In this document: piece by piece, positions 48,136 through 60,235 of the stretch
How positions within the stretch are numbered: position 1 is the first letter of the stretch
How the letters are laid out: each line of letters starts with the position of its first letter
Source of the DNA: Pelecanus crispus
Taxonomy: Eukaryota > Chordata > Aves > Pelecaniformes > Pelecanidae
Assembly: GCF_030463565.1 (NCBI RefSeq)
Contig: NC_134656.1
Location: 6,496,501-6,560,500, forward strand
Reading direction: 5' to 3'
Length of the DNA: 64,000 nt
Notes under the pieces: generated by a model
Databases searched by the model: none
What the model was told of the DNA's origin: nothing
The model's input: the letters and a program-made list of their open reading frames with translations, nothing else
Program-made: the position numbers and the translations under genes

Positions 48136-51100
48136 GTCCAAAATGTGCCCAAATTGTGGTATAACAGCTATCCCCTGCTCTCCGAAAGTGCACTCACAGC
48201 CAGCAGGCACAAATGCAAGCTCTTGGGGCAAGCATAAAACCCGCTCCAAACGGAGCCCAGGTGGGTGTGCATGGGGACCAGGCAGTCATCAGGCCAGCTC
48301 TGTGGACCCCTCTTTGGTCCAGGCCTGCTGCAACCCAGTTCAGTAATGTCTGCTCCCAACCTTTCTGGTTTTCTGCTTGCAAAAGACGGCGTGTCGGTAT
48401 GTGTAAGGCAAGACGGTACAGGGTGTCCTCAGCTTTCATTTTCCAAAAGTGATTAGGACTTGTTTTGTGCCCTAATTATTGGGGCATGCAAGGTAGCAGT
48501 AGGCTCTCAGCTGTTTGTGGCAAGGACTGTCCTTGCACGTCTCCTTGTTCTCAACGGTGCCTCTGGGCACCGCTGAAGCTGTGGTCCTCTAAAATGCCAG
48601 CGAAAACTGGGGAGGGGAGCGGGCCGGGCTGTCAAGTAGCTGACAGAATGGATAAGGGAGTTCCTCCTCCTCCACAGCCCGCTGGTGCCCAAGCCCCTGC
48701 CTTTGCTGCTGCCTTCAGCCGGAGATGTGGGTGCTGAGGACAGCTGAAAGTCAGACCCATCGCTTCTGGTTTAGGGCAGCGTCTCTTCCTACCCATTGGC
48801 AATAAGTTTCATGCAAAGATGGCAGCCCATGTCTGTTGGAGAAAATGCTGGGTCATATCCTTGTTCTTGCGCCTGTCAAAGCCCGTGGGTGGGAGGAGAG
48901 CAGGCAGGGAACCCTGGACCGGTGGCTGAGAAGGATGCTTGCTGTAGGATCCTAATGAAGCAGCCCAGGTTTTGGGTGCTGACAGACACTTAACTGATGC
49001 TGGAAGAGGGGGACCTTCGTCCGCTCCTATTCCAAGACTTGTTTTCCATTTGATCTTTGAGGAGCTGTACAAGCTTGTTCAGAAGCCTTTAAGGTTACTG
49101 GCCTGAAACTGTTCTTGGCTGAAATCCTTGAACATCCCTGCTTGGCGTCCCATAGAGCTTGTAAGTACAGAGTTTGGGGAATCATGGGCAGGGAGGAAGG
49201 ATGCATGGATGCTCTTCAGCTCCAAGCTTCGAATTATTGCCAGTGCCAGTCTGATTTGGCCAGTCCATTTCTCCCACCACCTTCCTGATTACTCTTGAAT
49301 AGCCTCATCTGCACATGCTCAGTCAAAAACTAGCTGTCCTTATTTATGTCTTTTACGTGTGGGTTTTGTTTGGTTTTTTTTTATGTAACTAGAGCACTGC
49401 CATCAAGGGCTACAAGGAACCTGTTCAAACAGAAGATGCCCAAGGGTGGGGGTGGATGAAAAGATGAGAAAATTGGGAGGAGAGGGAACTGCAGTCAGGG
49501 CTGTGCACATCTGTGCTGCGTCCTGCTCCGAGTCACGCAGCCAGGGCAGCTCCGTGGATATCGGAGGTGTTAATGGAAAATCAGGGATGAAAGTGCTTGC
49601 TGCAGATTTGTGAATGCTTTTCATTAATTTATCCAGTTAATTTTGCCAGATCTGGAAAAACTCTGTGTGTGTGGAGACCTTCCTTTCTGGGGTGTGAGGC
49701 GGAGGTGCATGGAGGAGGGAGCGTTGCAGTCAGTTGAATTTACCTTAAATCCCCAAGGATTACGGAAGAAGCTGGGACATGTGGTGTGACATTACAGTGC
49801 CACCATATTTAGCTGATGGTAGGCAGCAGTTCATTGATGCATTTCATAAGCTTCAGGACCAGACGTGACCCAGCTGTCCCTGGTCTCTGGTGGCTGTGCC
49901 GGGGCCCGTGCAGCTCACTGGGCGCTGCTGTGGGACAGTCCCTGCCGAGGTGCCCCGCTCCATGGCGTTGCGGGCTCTTGGCTGGGATCTGTTGGATCGC
50001 GGTGCTGAGTCACCCATGAGAAGCAGGCTCCGTAAATAACCACAGGCGCTCCGCGAAGCGGCTGTGTGCAGTGAGGAGTGGAAAGTGCTGCTTCATAGTT
50101 GGAGCAAGGGCTCCGGGGGTGTCCTCGTCTCAGCTCTGCCACAGCCTCTCTGTAAGCATCTCTTCTCTCTGCGCAGGGCTGTTGGGTATCGTGCTGCCAT
50201 CCCGCAGGAGACACGTGCTCGCCCAAGGGCTAGTTGCTGGCAGAGGGCTCGGGTGCCCTGTGCCGTGGGTTCCCTGCTCACATCAACAGGCTTGTGCCCA
50301 GTAATTGCGTCCTGCTGCTGATGGGCTCTTCAGTTCCGTGCCCATGCTGGAGCCATGCTCCTCCTGCAGTCCCAGGAGGGACCGGAGCCATCAGCGAAGC
50401 TGACTGAGAGCTGGGTCTTGTTCCTGGGCTGAGTGACCAGGGGAAGACTTTGTCCCTCTGCGGTGGACGGGCTGGGAGCCTTGGCTTGCCACCTGGCAGC
50501 TGATCTCGGTGCCCAGGGTCAGAGTGAGCGCTCCTTCACGCTGCTGTGGTCTGCCTCGCTGCATCTCCCATGCCAAGCTTTGCTCCAGCTGCTCACCCTC
50601 TTTGGCTTCCCAGGGACACTGGTTGCATCGTTCCCTGCTGCCAGCCGCATGTATCTGTGCATTGGCTTCATCTGTAGGCTGACGCTCTGCCGTGGGAGGA
50701 GGAGGGAGGCTGTGGTGTGCCCACCGCTGTGGGTAAAGCCTTGCTCTCCAGCCCTGCGTGGGCACCTGTGGACCCTGCTGGGGTGCTCAGGGGTGCTGCA
50801 GGGACAGGATGGGGCGAGGGAGCTCAAGCTCCCTGCTGTTAGAAGCCATCCGTAGCCCGTGTCTTCTGGAGGCTAGAGAGTTGCTGCTCAGGTTGGTACA
50901 AGACCTGATTACACCTCTCTGTACTTCAACAGGCAAGTCAGGAAAGTCTCAATCTCTTTCTGCCCATCTTATTGAGGCTTGTTAGGCAGCAGGAGGAATC
51001 TGTACAAAACGATCCCATTCAGCCTCGGTGTAAAAGTTATTGTACGTGTGTAGGAGAAAGTGCAAACCAGAGGCGAAGGCAGAGTACGCAGCAGGGTTCC

Positions 51101-53391
51101 TTGGCTCTTGCGTTAAGCACTCACAGGATGTTTCTCTGGGAAGATAAGTGACATGTAATTAAAAATAGTCCCTGCGTGTGGTGGAAAGTGGCCAGTCTGG
51201 AGATTCCGATGCAGCTGGGTCGCAGAGGAATGTCCCAGCGTAGATGGGGAGTCTGTTATCTCAGATTGCAGGTGTTTGTGGAAGGTCTTCAACAAGCCCA
51301 CCTTGTGCTGCGGTGGGCTAAAACCGGAGGCCAGGTCAAACACCCCTCCTGCTGTGAGGAGCCTGGCTGCTGGGAGTGAGTACCTGTGTGGGCAGTGATG
51401 ATACAGCGGTGATTCATGGGAAATGCTACTTCCACAGTTCCCTGAAACTTCTGAAATAGCAAAATCTGCAGTATCAGCCCCTTTTTAGTCTCCCCGACTC
51501 TTACTCACTTCCTTTTGGATTTTTCTACTGCTCAAATTCGCATCAGTTCCTAGATTAAGGGAAAATGCTGGAGGTAAAATTTCATTTTAAACCCACTTTT
51601 TTTGCCTTTTCTGCGACCTGTGCTATTGCAGATGTTGGGGCAATGTTGGAAGTTTCCCCATAGCGGTGGGGCTGTGCCCACCGCTCCCAAAGCCTGAAGA
51701 AGGTGTTACAGCTCTCCTCCGTACCAGCCACATGGAGCAACCTTAAAACACAGTTTTAGATGTATTTTCTCAAAGAATGCTGATGAAAGGAGCGATAATG
51801 GGGCTCTGCTGAGGAACCGTCAGAGGAGCGTCCAGCAGCTGAGGTGCATATCCCATCTGTTCTGGGTAAAAGTTAACTGATGCTTCGTTAACTTTCAACA
51901 GCAAGGCTTGCTTGGGAGGTATCTCATCCTGGCTCGAAGCAGCGTTGGGTTGCCTCACACCGGGCGGATGTCCACCAGAAGATGAAATCATCAGCAGCAG
52001 TTTTTTCTCCACACCCTTAAGAGCATGTTTTTGATAGACTGTGCAAGCTTGTGATTGGACTCATCGTGCTTGAACTGTCCCAGCAATCTGTTTCAAGTCA
52101 GTACTAAGGGGGTTTTAATGATAAAAATACCCAGAGGAAGTGAAAGTGAACATTGGAGAAGCAAAGTATTCTGCAGGGGATTCTCTGCTTGCTTTGATTT
52201 TGTCTCGGCAAAACAGACTTGGGTTTTAGCATGGTGCACCACAGTATTTATGATCACTAGCATTTTTTTCTTAGGAATTGTGGCTAGTGCAGCTACATTT
52301 GTTCAGCTTAGCCATTATCTCCTGAGTAATTTCACTTCTTCTCATCACTTCTCAAACAATATGCAATTTCGGTGTATATAGAAATCATAACTGAAGCTTA
52401 CAGAGAATTGTTTTGACCTGCAGATGTGTATTATACCTGGCTGAAAGCAAAGGTCATTTTGGCTGCGACTGTGTCTGAAAGCTGTTCTGTCCACTTGTAA
52501 ATGGTAGATGGAGTATCTGTAATTATTACAGCAAAATGCAGGTGTATAATTTCTTTTCTCCTCTTTATACTTGCTAGTGCTTTGGAGCGTTCGTCTTCAG
52601 CAATGATACTCTATGTGGAAGGAAGAGCATTAATAAACTTTATAGTAAGCATTTTATGAACTGTAGTATAGCTGTAAAAAGTAAGGAAGCGCATTTAATG
52701 TAGATGATAGCCTCACCTCCCCCGTGGCCGTTGGGAACCATGTGTGGGGAGGCTCAGCGCTCCCAGCATCGCCGTTGACTCAAATAGCTCTCCCTCCTTG
52801 CAAAAAAATCAATGAGTTTTAAACCTGTAGGTGCCAAGCATTTTGTTCATAGGCACTTGAGGAAGCTCGGAGATGCACCTTCCTGCAGCTGCTTCTCTTG
52901 AGCTGTGAGCGTGGTCTTCAGTGGGAGGAGCAGGGCCGGGCGCCCTGGCAGCCGTGCCGGTGAGGTGCCTCTGCGTCCGCCCCAGCTGCCAGCCAGCTGC
53001 CATTTTCATAAATTTCAGACGCTTCAGAGCCTTATTGTCTTGGTGGCCAGGCAGCAGCCCGGTGTGGGCAGCAAGGGCACGTGCTGCCTTCCTCCAAAAA
53101 GCCCTCCGAGCAGGGGAGCGGCCGCAGCCTGTGCGTTGCAGTCTGCAGGCTTTGGGAAGCAGCGGAGTCTCCGATCATTCATTAATGTAACGCTATAACC
53201 TACTGTGAAACCCGTATTTAAGGCCACATATGGTTTAAAGTGGCAAGCGAGTAATGAACTCGAAGAATGGGACGTGGCAAGTGATTTTACTTGATCACGA
53301 ATATCCAGTTTCAGGATTGTGAGAATCTGGGAGAAAAATGCTTAGTTGCAAAACAGTTGCACGCGTGCTGACCGACTCCCAAAGCTGCAGT

Positions 53392-53399
53392 GTCTAGAC
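53392..53399. promoter_or_regulatory. palindromic Smad-binding element (GTCTAGAC)
   Basis: This is the fourth perfect GTCTAGAC in intron 1, within TGTCTAGACA and about 4.5 kb before exon 2. It is flanked by AT-rich sequence. Function is inferred from motif and gene context. Confidence 0.45.
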
Positions 53400-56300
53400 A
53401 GAAAATACAGAAAAGCAGGTTGTGTCACTTAAATGTGATGTCTGAACCTGTTAGTTTGAAACGTATTCTGGAATAAAAATTATGCAAAATTAAATTAGTG
53501 TGACCTTACTTTGCATTTGGAGGCTGAGTATACCCATCTTGTAAAGCCTAGTGCATTTATAACACTTCCCTTGGGGAAAATTACAGAGAGAAATGGAATG
53601 AGGTCTCTTCTAATTGAAAAGTGACAATGATTAGGAAGCCAAATACAAAATGTGTTGAGTATTTTTTTTCTTGTTTTGTTGTGTGTGTGTTTTTAAGAAT
53701 ACCAGTAGAATTATAAATTATGTGCTTTGCAGTTTGGCTTGTTTTTCATTCCCCAAAGGCTTTTTATTAGCATAGCAGCTGAATTGCACTTGTATAATAA
53801 CGTATTAACTCAAAATTTGGGTTTTTAATGATCTTTCTTCATTAGTTTGACTGAGCTGCTTGGATAAAATCTTACCGAGTATATTCAGCGTTCCAGTGTG
53901 TTGGGTTTTTTCTCCCTTCTGCAAATGAAGCCCATGAAGGCAAGTTAAAACAGAGGGAGAGTTGGCAGAAACTTTGGCGCCTCGAGTGGGTATGAGTCTC
54001 TTGAAACTTGAAAAGCGCAAATCGAGTGTGTGGGACTTTTTTTGGTTTGGTTTGATTTCTATTTTATTTTTTTTCCAAAGGCCAGATTGGGCAACATGAG
54101 CATTCTTGGGATTAACGCTCATCTCGACGTACCTGATGTGTTTGCTCCTTGGCACTGCGAGGCTGTGCTGCTCCTTGCAGGCTGGGCTTGGGGTAGAGCA
54201 AAACTCAGGGCACTGTGTGCCCTCTGCTCTTCCCTGAGCTCCTGCTGGTGCGGAGAGCAGAGCTTTCTGCTGGGTTTGGCCTCCTTGTACACAGACAGCA
54301 TTGGGAAGAAATTTAATTTCAGCGCCACCGCCAAAGAAGGCGTGGGGGCAGATATGTCTCTCGTATATGATACCTAAACATTCAAGTGCTTGTCTGTGGT
54401 ACAGGACAGGGGTAGATGTGCTCCGCTGCAGTGACTGAGCTGTTTGCTTCCCCATGCCAACAGAGAAGACTGGAGAAGAGCAGGGCCATTGGCATGAAAA
54501 GGCCAAAATCCGAGCGGGGGGAGCTGATCAGGTTTTATCGCTCAGACGCATTTCACCAAACCCGTTTACAGAATGTTAATTTGCAGCTTAATTGTTCTCC
54601 CTCCTCCCACAAAGCGAGGTATTAAAATTGCTCTTCTCTTGATAACGCCAGCGTGATTGCTGTAATGTTAGACCAGATTCCAGATTGAAATAACCCACTG
54701 TCGAGTTTGAAGAGCAAGGCACGATGCGTGGCTGAGCACTGCCTGCCCTTGCTGGCCTCGCCCTGTGGTCCCTGCGGGGGTCCAGCCCGCCCAGATGACC
54801 AGCGCCAGGAGAACGCGGGAGGGAGAGATGGGGCAGCAGGAGCATCCCTGCCGGAAGGCAGCATCCCCTTTGTTCTGGTAATCACGCCGTGCCTTACTAT
54901 CGCACCTCTTGGCAGCTGTGTTGTAATACCCCAATTACAGGAGTCCCAGAGCCAGAACAAACAGCATTCGGGGCTGGATGGAGATGGATGAGATGCCGGT
55001 GTGTTGTCCCAGATCCTGACGGAATTCCCACCCTTTCTTCCGCTTCAGGCTCTGCTCGTTATATGTCTGTATGTGTGTGCAGGAAGCTTGGCTTAGGTTG
55101 TCTGTAAATGACACATCTCGTGTGTGTTCCTTCCTAGGAAGGAATTAGGGCAGTGCTTCCTGATGGCCAAAACTTCACCTGTGTCCCCAGAGCACTGTGA
55201 CCAATTTAGCAAGGCTTGGTTCATTTCAGGAACCTCTCGTCCTAGGAAAGGAACTTTCCTTTACAACTACCTTGGTCTTGTTTTTCTTCAGAAATACAAC
55301 CTCTTTTAACAGAAAAGGAAGTTTTCCATCACTGGCCTCATTTATACTTTTTTTTTTTTTCTTGTGTTTTCTTACCATGGCCAAAGCACATGCTGCATTT
55401 TGAGGCTAAGTTGACTCATCTTCCTAAAAACCTTGGTTGTTTTGTTTTTGTTTTTGTTTTGGTTTTTCTTCTCTGTAATGAATTCCACAAAAAACAGGCT
55501 CTGCACCCGAGCTGGGTGGCTGCTCTCCAGCCTGTGGGCTCTGCTGCCCACGGGTCGGTGAGGCAGAGGGGCTCTGGCTCCCTGTGGGTGGCCTGGAGAG
55601 CACCCGGGGAGCTGTGGGACCTCCCGTGCCTGGCTGGGGTGCTGCCGGTCAGCGGGGATGGGATGCTCTCTGTGCCTCTGGGTGCAGCTGGCACGAGGAC
55701 ATGCCTTTGGGCTATGCAGGGACACTCCCCTACATAGGAGGGATGACATGGGCAAGATGTTGTGCCTTTTTTTTAATGGTTTTGCATCATCCTCTCTTCC
55801 CTGCCCTTTAAGTTTTGGTGTGTTTGTGTGTCTGGTTAATCTGGTTTGTGTTTAGAAGAAACGAGCTCCTGTTGCAGCCCAGTCCTCCAGCACAGGGCAG
55901 CCGTGGCAGCTCTCGGGTCCGGTCGCCTGTCACTTCCACAGGCGCGCGGTGCCGCTGCTTTGGGGCTGGATCGTAAAGTGTTGGGAACATGGTTTTTTCC
56001 AGGCTCTTCCCCTCACAGTGGCGTTTGGGCACCTTGCCGGGGTTGCTGAGAAAGACCCAGAGCTCCTGTTTTAAGAAGATGCCTTTAGCTAAAAGGCATT
56101 TTTAAGGCAAGACTCCTTTGCAATGTTTGGCTTTTTATCCCTCTCTTCCCACCCCATGTGCAATCTTCTGGTGTAGAGGCAGCTGCTTTTTAGGGGTGCT
56201 GTAAGTGTATGGACTCCAAGTCACTCGTACGTCTAACTTTGTGACAGATAACGCTCTTGCTTTCAAGGCATAATTCAGCTTTTTGAAGGTGGTGGGCAGA

Positions 56301-56565
56301 GCTGGTTAAGCATTTTGGGCAATGGCAGAAATAGCTGCTGTTTAGCAGAATGAGCTCCAAGGTAACTGGCAGCGCTCACCACCTGGACTGTTTTCTTGAC
56401 ATTTATTTGCTTTTACTGGCACTTAAATGCCACCTGCCAGGAGAAAACTTTCCATTAAAAAAAAAAAAAAAAAAAAATTTGCCTGACTCAGCAAAAGCCA
56501 CCCCAGCTGGTATGAGCGGTGTGATGCTGCCCTTCGAGGCATGATGGGTCTTCCCATGTATCTAC

Positions 56566-56592
56566 AGATATATATATATACACGTGTGTGTG
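56566..56592. repeat. (AT)n/(GT)n compound microsatellite
   Basis: A short run of AT dinucleotides passes into ACACGTGTGTGTGTCTG. It is a simple repeat near the end of intron 1. Confidence 0.8.
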
Positions 56593-57847
56593 TCTGTAGA
56601 TAAAATACAGATGGCAGCATCCATGGTAGCTTAGGGCACAGTTTTCCAAAACTGGATTGGATAGCTGTCCCTACTGAGAAGCAAACAAAGTTTAAATCCC
56701 CAGAACTATTGAATTTTGCTGGTCTGGCCCTCCTTTATGATGAGCACTGGAGTTGCTGCCTGGTCCTGGGCACGGTGAGCCCTGGGCGCTGCTGGCACGA
56801 GGGTGCTTGGGGGCAGCGACTGAGCGGTTTGGGGATGGCGTCAGCTCTGGGTACCAAATGCATGGAAATAATGACCCCACTGCTACATTTGTCTCCAGTG
56901 CTCAATTTTCCTTAGCCTCAGAGAGGTGTGAGGAATTATTTCCTTAGGAAATTTTGGGAGCGGCTTCTTACTGCCTCCTGCCAAGTGTCTCTGGAGTTAA
57001 CCAGATAGTCTGTTGTTTGCTTGTTCTTGTTTGTTTGGAGGATTTTTGGCAGTTTTCCTTTGTGCCAGTTCAAGCCTCTCAAGCTGGCACTGTCAGCTGG
57101 CCGAGCCCCGAGCTGGGGGATGTCTGGAGCTCCGGGACATGGCCCCCATGGGCAGCCGCATCGTGCCCATCTGGCGTCTCACCGAAAAGCAGGAGGTCTC
57201 CCCGCCTGTGCCCTGTGGCGGATGGGCCAGCGTCGGGGAGAGGGGGCTGCCAGCGCTGGTGCCTGCTGTGCCGTGCTGCGGGCTCCCCATGCCGCTGTCC
57301 AACCCCCCATGAGAGAGGGGACGTGTGCCTGGTGCCAGGGTGTGCTGAGGAGGACTTCAGTTCGGTCCTCCCTGGAGGAAGGAGTGGTGATGATGGGAAG
57401 AGAATTGCAGAAATTTAGCTTGCATTTAGCTAAATTCTTCCATTAGGGTGAATTATGCTGGTTCATGGCTCCGTGCCCGAGGGAGGCACGCTTGGCACTG
57501 AGATGCTGCTGGTTTTGTACCCGGCAGCGGGGGCCTCCAGCACACTGCAGCTGGGAGGGCTTTGGGAAGTCCTGTCTGCATTGTAGCTTGGAAACACTCT
57601 GCTTTGTAGATAGTCTTAAAGATCCTTCCTAGAGACTCTTCCGTGGCGCTGAAAAAGTGAATTAATGAGGTCTTTATTAAGTAAGTAGCTGGGCTGAAAG
57701 CGTGCAGAGCCCACATAGGCAAGCGTGAGAGCTTTATGGGGGAAGGATGCAGCAGTGTCACTGGCGTCTTGGTCACATTAGTTCTTCTTGTGCTCAATTA
57801 CATGCTGCTTTTTCTGGTGGCTTAAAGTCTGTCTGTCTCTCTTGCAG

Positions 57848-58002
57848 CGGAGTTGGAGTTTGTACAGATAATCATAATCGTGGTGGTGATGATGGTGATG
57901 GTGGTGGTGATCACGTGCCTGCTGAACCACTACAAACTCTCTGCGCGATCCTTCATCAGCCGGCACAGCCAGGGGAGGCGGAGAGACGAGAACCTCTCAT
58001 CA
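57848..58002 (+). CDS. PMEPA1: PMEPA1 coding exon 2 (transmembrane segment)
   Basis: This 155-nt exon completes codon 35 and encodes residues 36-86. ELEFVQ is followed by a highly hydrophobic helix of Ile, Val, Met and Leu (about residues 42-60, ending ITCLL). A basic juxtamembrane segment comes next ([16 protein letters not shown], then GRRR at 77-80). This is the signature of PMEPA1; in the paralogue LDLRAD4 the helix and basic segment differ. The protein is a single-pass type I membrane protein with the C-terminus in the cytosol. Borders are TTGCAG|CGG and TCATCA|GTAAGT. The exon ends in phase 0, with 103+155 = 258 nt, exactly 86 codons. Downstream exons with the PPxY motifs for NEDD4-family ligases and the Smad-interaction motif are not in the window, so the protein here is partial at its C-terminus. 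No frameshift or stop is seen. Confidence 0.96.
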
Positions 58003-60207
58003 GTAAGTCACACCCTGCTCTTCCAACCCACGTCATCCTGCGCCGTTTGCCAAATGATGTGACGCTGGGGAAACATTAGAGCCAAAAGCATTTGTTTGGG
58101 TCATGTTTGCCCATGTGCTGCTTGGTACTGCATGAAGAGACACCCTCCAGGTTGGATCTTGGCAACATCTTCTGTCTCTAAGTTACTGGGGGGGGGGGCC
58201 TTTTAGGGATGCCTCTGGCTCTTTAGGGTGCCCTGTGTTGTATCATATGGGCAGCTGTAGCCTCTGCCTTTGCCCTGAGCTTTGCAATTCGGATTTTACA
58301 TCAGTAAAGTAACTGCACAAGGCTGTTCTTGGCGTGTCCTGTTCCTGAAACCATCACGTACCCTCAGCCGGTTGGGGTGCATATGCCTTGCATTTAACAG
58401 CCCCAAACAATATATTGAGTCCTTTGGCAGCTCCAGTTGGAGAGTCTCAAATGCCTGTATAAAAACTTATTGCCTGCCTTGAGGAGAATAGGAGATCCTG
58501 AAAGACTTTCTTCAGTTTTCACCAGTGGTGCTGCCATTACTGTGGTGGAGGGGTCAGAAAACATTTGTCAGCCAGACAAGCAGAAATCTTTCCAAGGGGA
58601 TGCTTGAGAGGTTCCTTCTGTAACCTGGGCTTCCTGCCTCATAAAAGCCTGAGGAGAAACGTGTTAATTGTACCTCTGACGGGGACTCGAGGGGGAGCCT
58701 CTCCAGCCTCGGGGCAGATGTTGGTTTACGCAGTTTCCTCAAATGCAGCAGCTCAGAGAGACTTAAAAAACCTATAGAGAAAAGACATCACATTTTCTTG
58801 GAGGGTGAGCATGTACTATTCACCGCTGCCTACAGGGCTCTGTCTTCAGTGCAGGGATATCTTGTGCTGATACCTTTTTTTTTTTTTTTAATAGCGTTCA
58901 GCCTGAAGGATCTTAAAGCTCTTTAAATGCTAGGGCTTCCTCAAGGTCAGTGCTTCGCACCCTCTCCTCTGCAGGCTTCCAGGGCAGGCTGAACACACTG
59001 GTGCTGCCTTGCGGTGGTCTGAGTGGGGCCATGCTCTCTTATATCAAATCCATGCTTGCTGCAGAAAAAAGATCAAATACTAGAATTGCTTTCTTTTTTC
59101 TTTTTTCCCTTCTATTTTTTCTTTTATCTTTTTTTTCTTTTTTGAGAGAGAGCGCGATATGTAGCATCTTGTAATAAATAAGTCTTCAGTACAGCACTGT
59201 TGAAGGCTGTCCAGCCAGCAGACGCCCGGGGCGCAAGCTGTCCCTCTGCTCCGTAGCTGTTCTTTTTGTCACACGTTACTCGCAGCAGACGAACGTCCCT
59301 TATCAGACACTCTGTGCCAAAGTGAGGAAGGCACCCCTTGGGAAGGAGAGCTGCGCAAACCCTAAGCTCAGTTAAACCGCCTTTGCTTTGTGGGCTGTTG
59401 AGCCTGCCTCTGGAGGGCACGGCGGTGAGCTCGGCATGTGGCCGTTCATCGGCGCTGTGCAACGAGATCGAAGTGCCAGGAGTGCGCGATCCCACGTTAA
59501 ACCAGCCGGTGCGAGGGTGGTGAGCGCTCAAGCACCTGCCTGCCTTGGGGATCAGAGCTAAGCTCCCCGCACGCATCCCGGCTCCTCCTGAGTTACACAA
59601 ATCGTACGTCTCTTCTACAATCCCATGCACCCACTTCCAACAGTAGCAGAATGTGGGCATCCGAGCACATGAATTATTAAAAATAGCAGAAAGATTGTTT
59701 TCTCCTTTTCAGATTTTTTTACTGTTGTATTGTGTCCAGAATGTTTTACTTGAACAATACCAAAATGTTTCATTTACATTTTCAAAGCAAATATCACATC
59801 AAGCAAGCCTTTTTCATTTTAATACACCAATTTCTGTTTTCTTAAGTGGCCTGGTTTTTATTTTCTTTAAAAAGAGCAAGGAAGGCTAACATGGAAAGAG
59901 AAGAGAAAAATTGCATGGAGATTCAACAGAAATTCCAGGTTGAATCAAAAATTGTTGACTGGTCTAAAAATAATGCCTTTTCCCCCTTTTTCTTCTTTTT
60001 TTTGTTTTTAAATTTTTTTTAAATTTCACCAGGCCAAAATTTCCAGCGCTTTTTTTTTGGCCCAGTCCGCACACCAAAACAACTCCATTTATTTATTCAG
60101 CCTTCAGACACACCAGTGATTAAACAGCTTTTCAGCAAAGGCTTACCTCTGCTAGACCTCAACGAGGATGCAGAGTCTTCAAACCTTTCTCAGAGCTGAG
60201 GAGAGAA

Positions 60208-60235
60208 ATGCAAATGTACCATTTTGGGATTTCCC
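60208..60235. promoter_or_regulatory. POU octamer next to kappaB-like site
   Basis: A perfect ATGCAAAT lies at 60208-60215, and GGGATTTCCC, which fits the NF-kappaB consensus GGGRNNYYCC, lies at 60226-60235. Both are common short motifs, so a regulatory role is only a suggestion. Confidence 0.3.

Larger units (their letters stand above)
17912..57847 (+). other. PMEPA1: PMEPA1 intron 1 (39,936 bp)
   Basis: The intron runs from donor GTAAGT at 17912 to the acceptor CTCTCTTGCAG ending at 57847. A pyrimidine-rich stretch rich in GTCT precedes the acceptor. No internal coding exon of PMEPA1 or of another gene was recognised on either strand. It contains an internal CpG-rich promoter-like block, several minisatellites, a long polypyrimidine array, MIR relics, poly-A/T runs (29170-29193, 31926-31947, 42088-42099, 56457-56477) and four perfect GTCTAGAC sites. 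Stretches not listed separately hold no feature I can support. Confidence 0.9.

Noticed and set aside
57853..58062. Exon 2 frame extended past 58002 as a stand-alone small protein
   Set aside because: The consensus donor at 58003 and the phase match with exon 1 show it is an internal exon; the extension has no family similarity.
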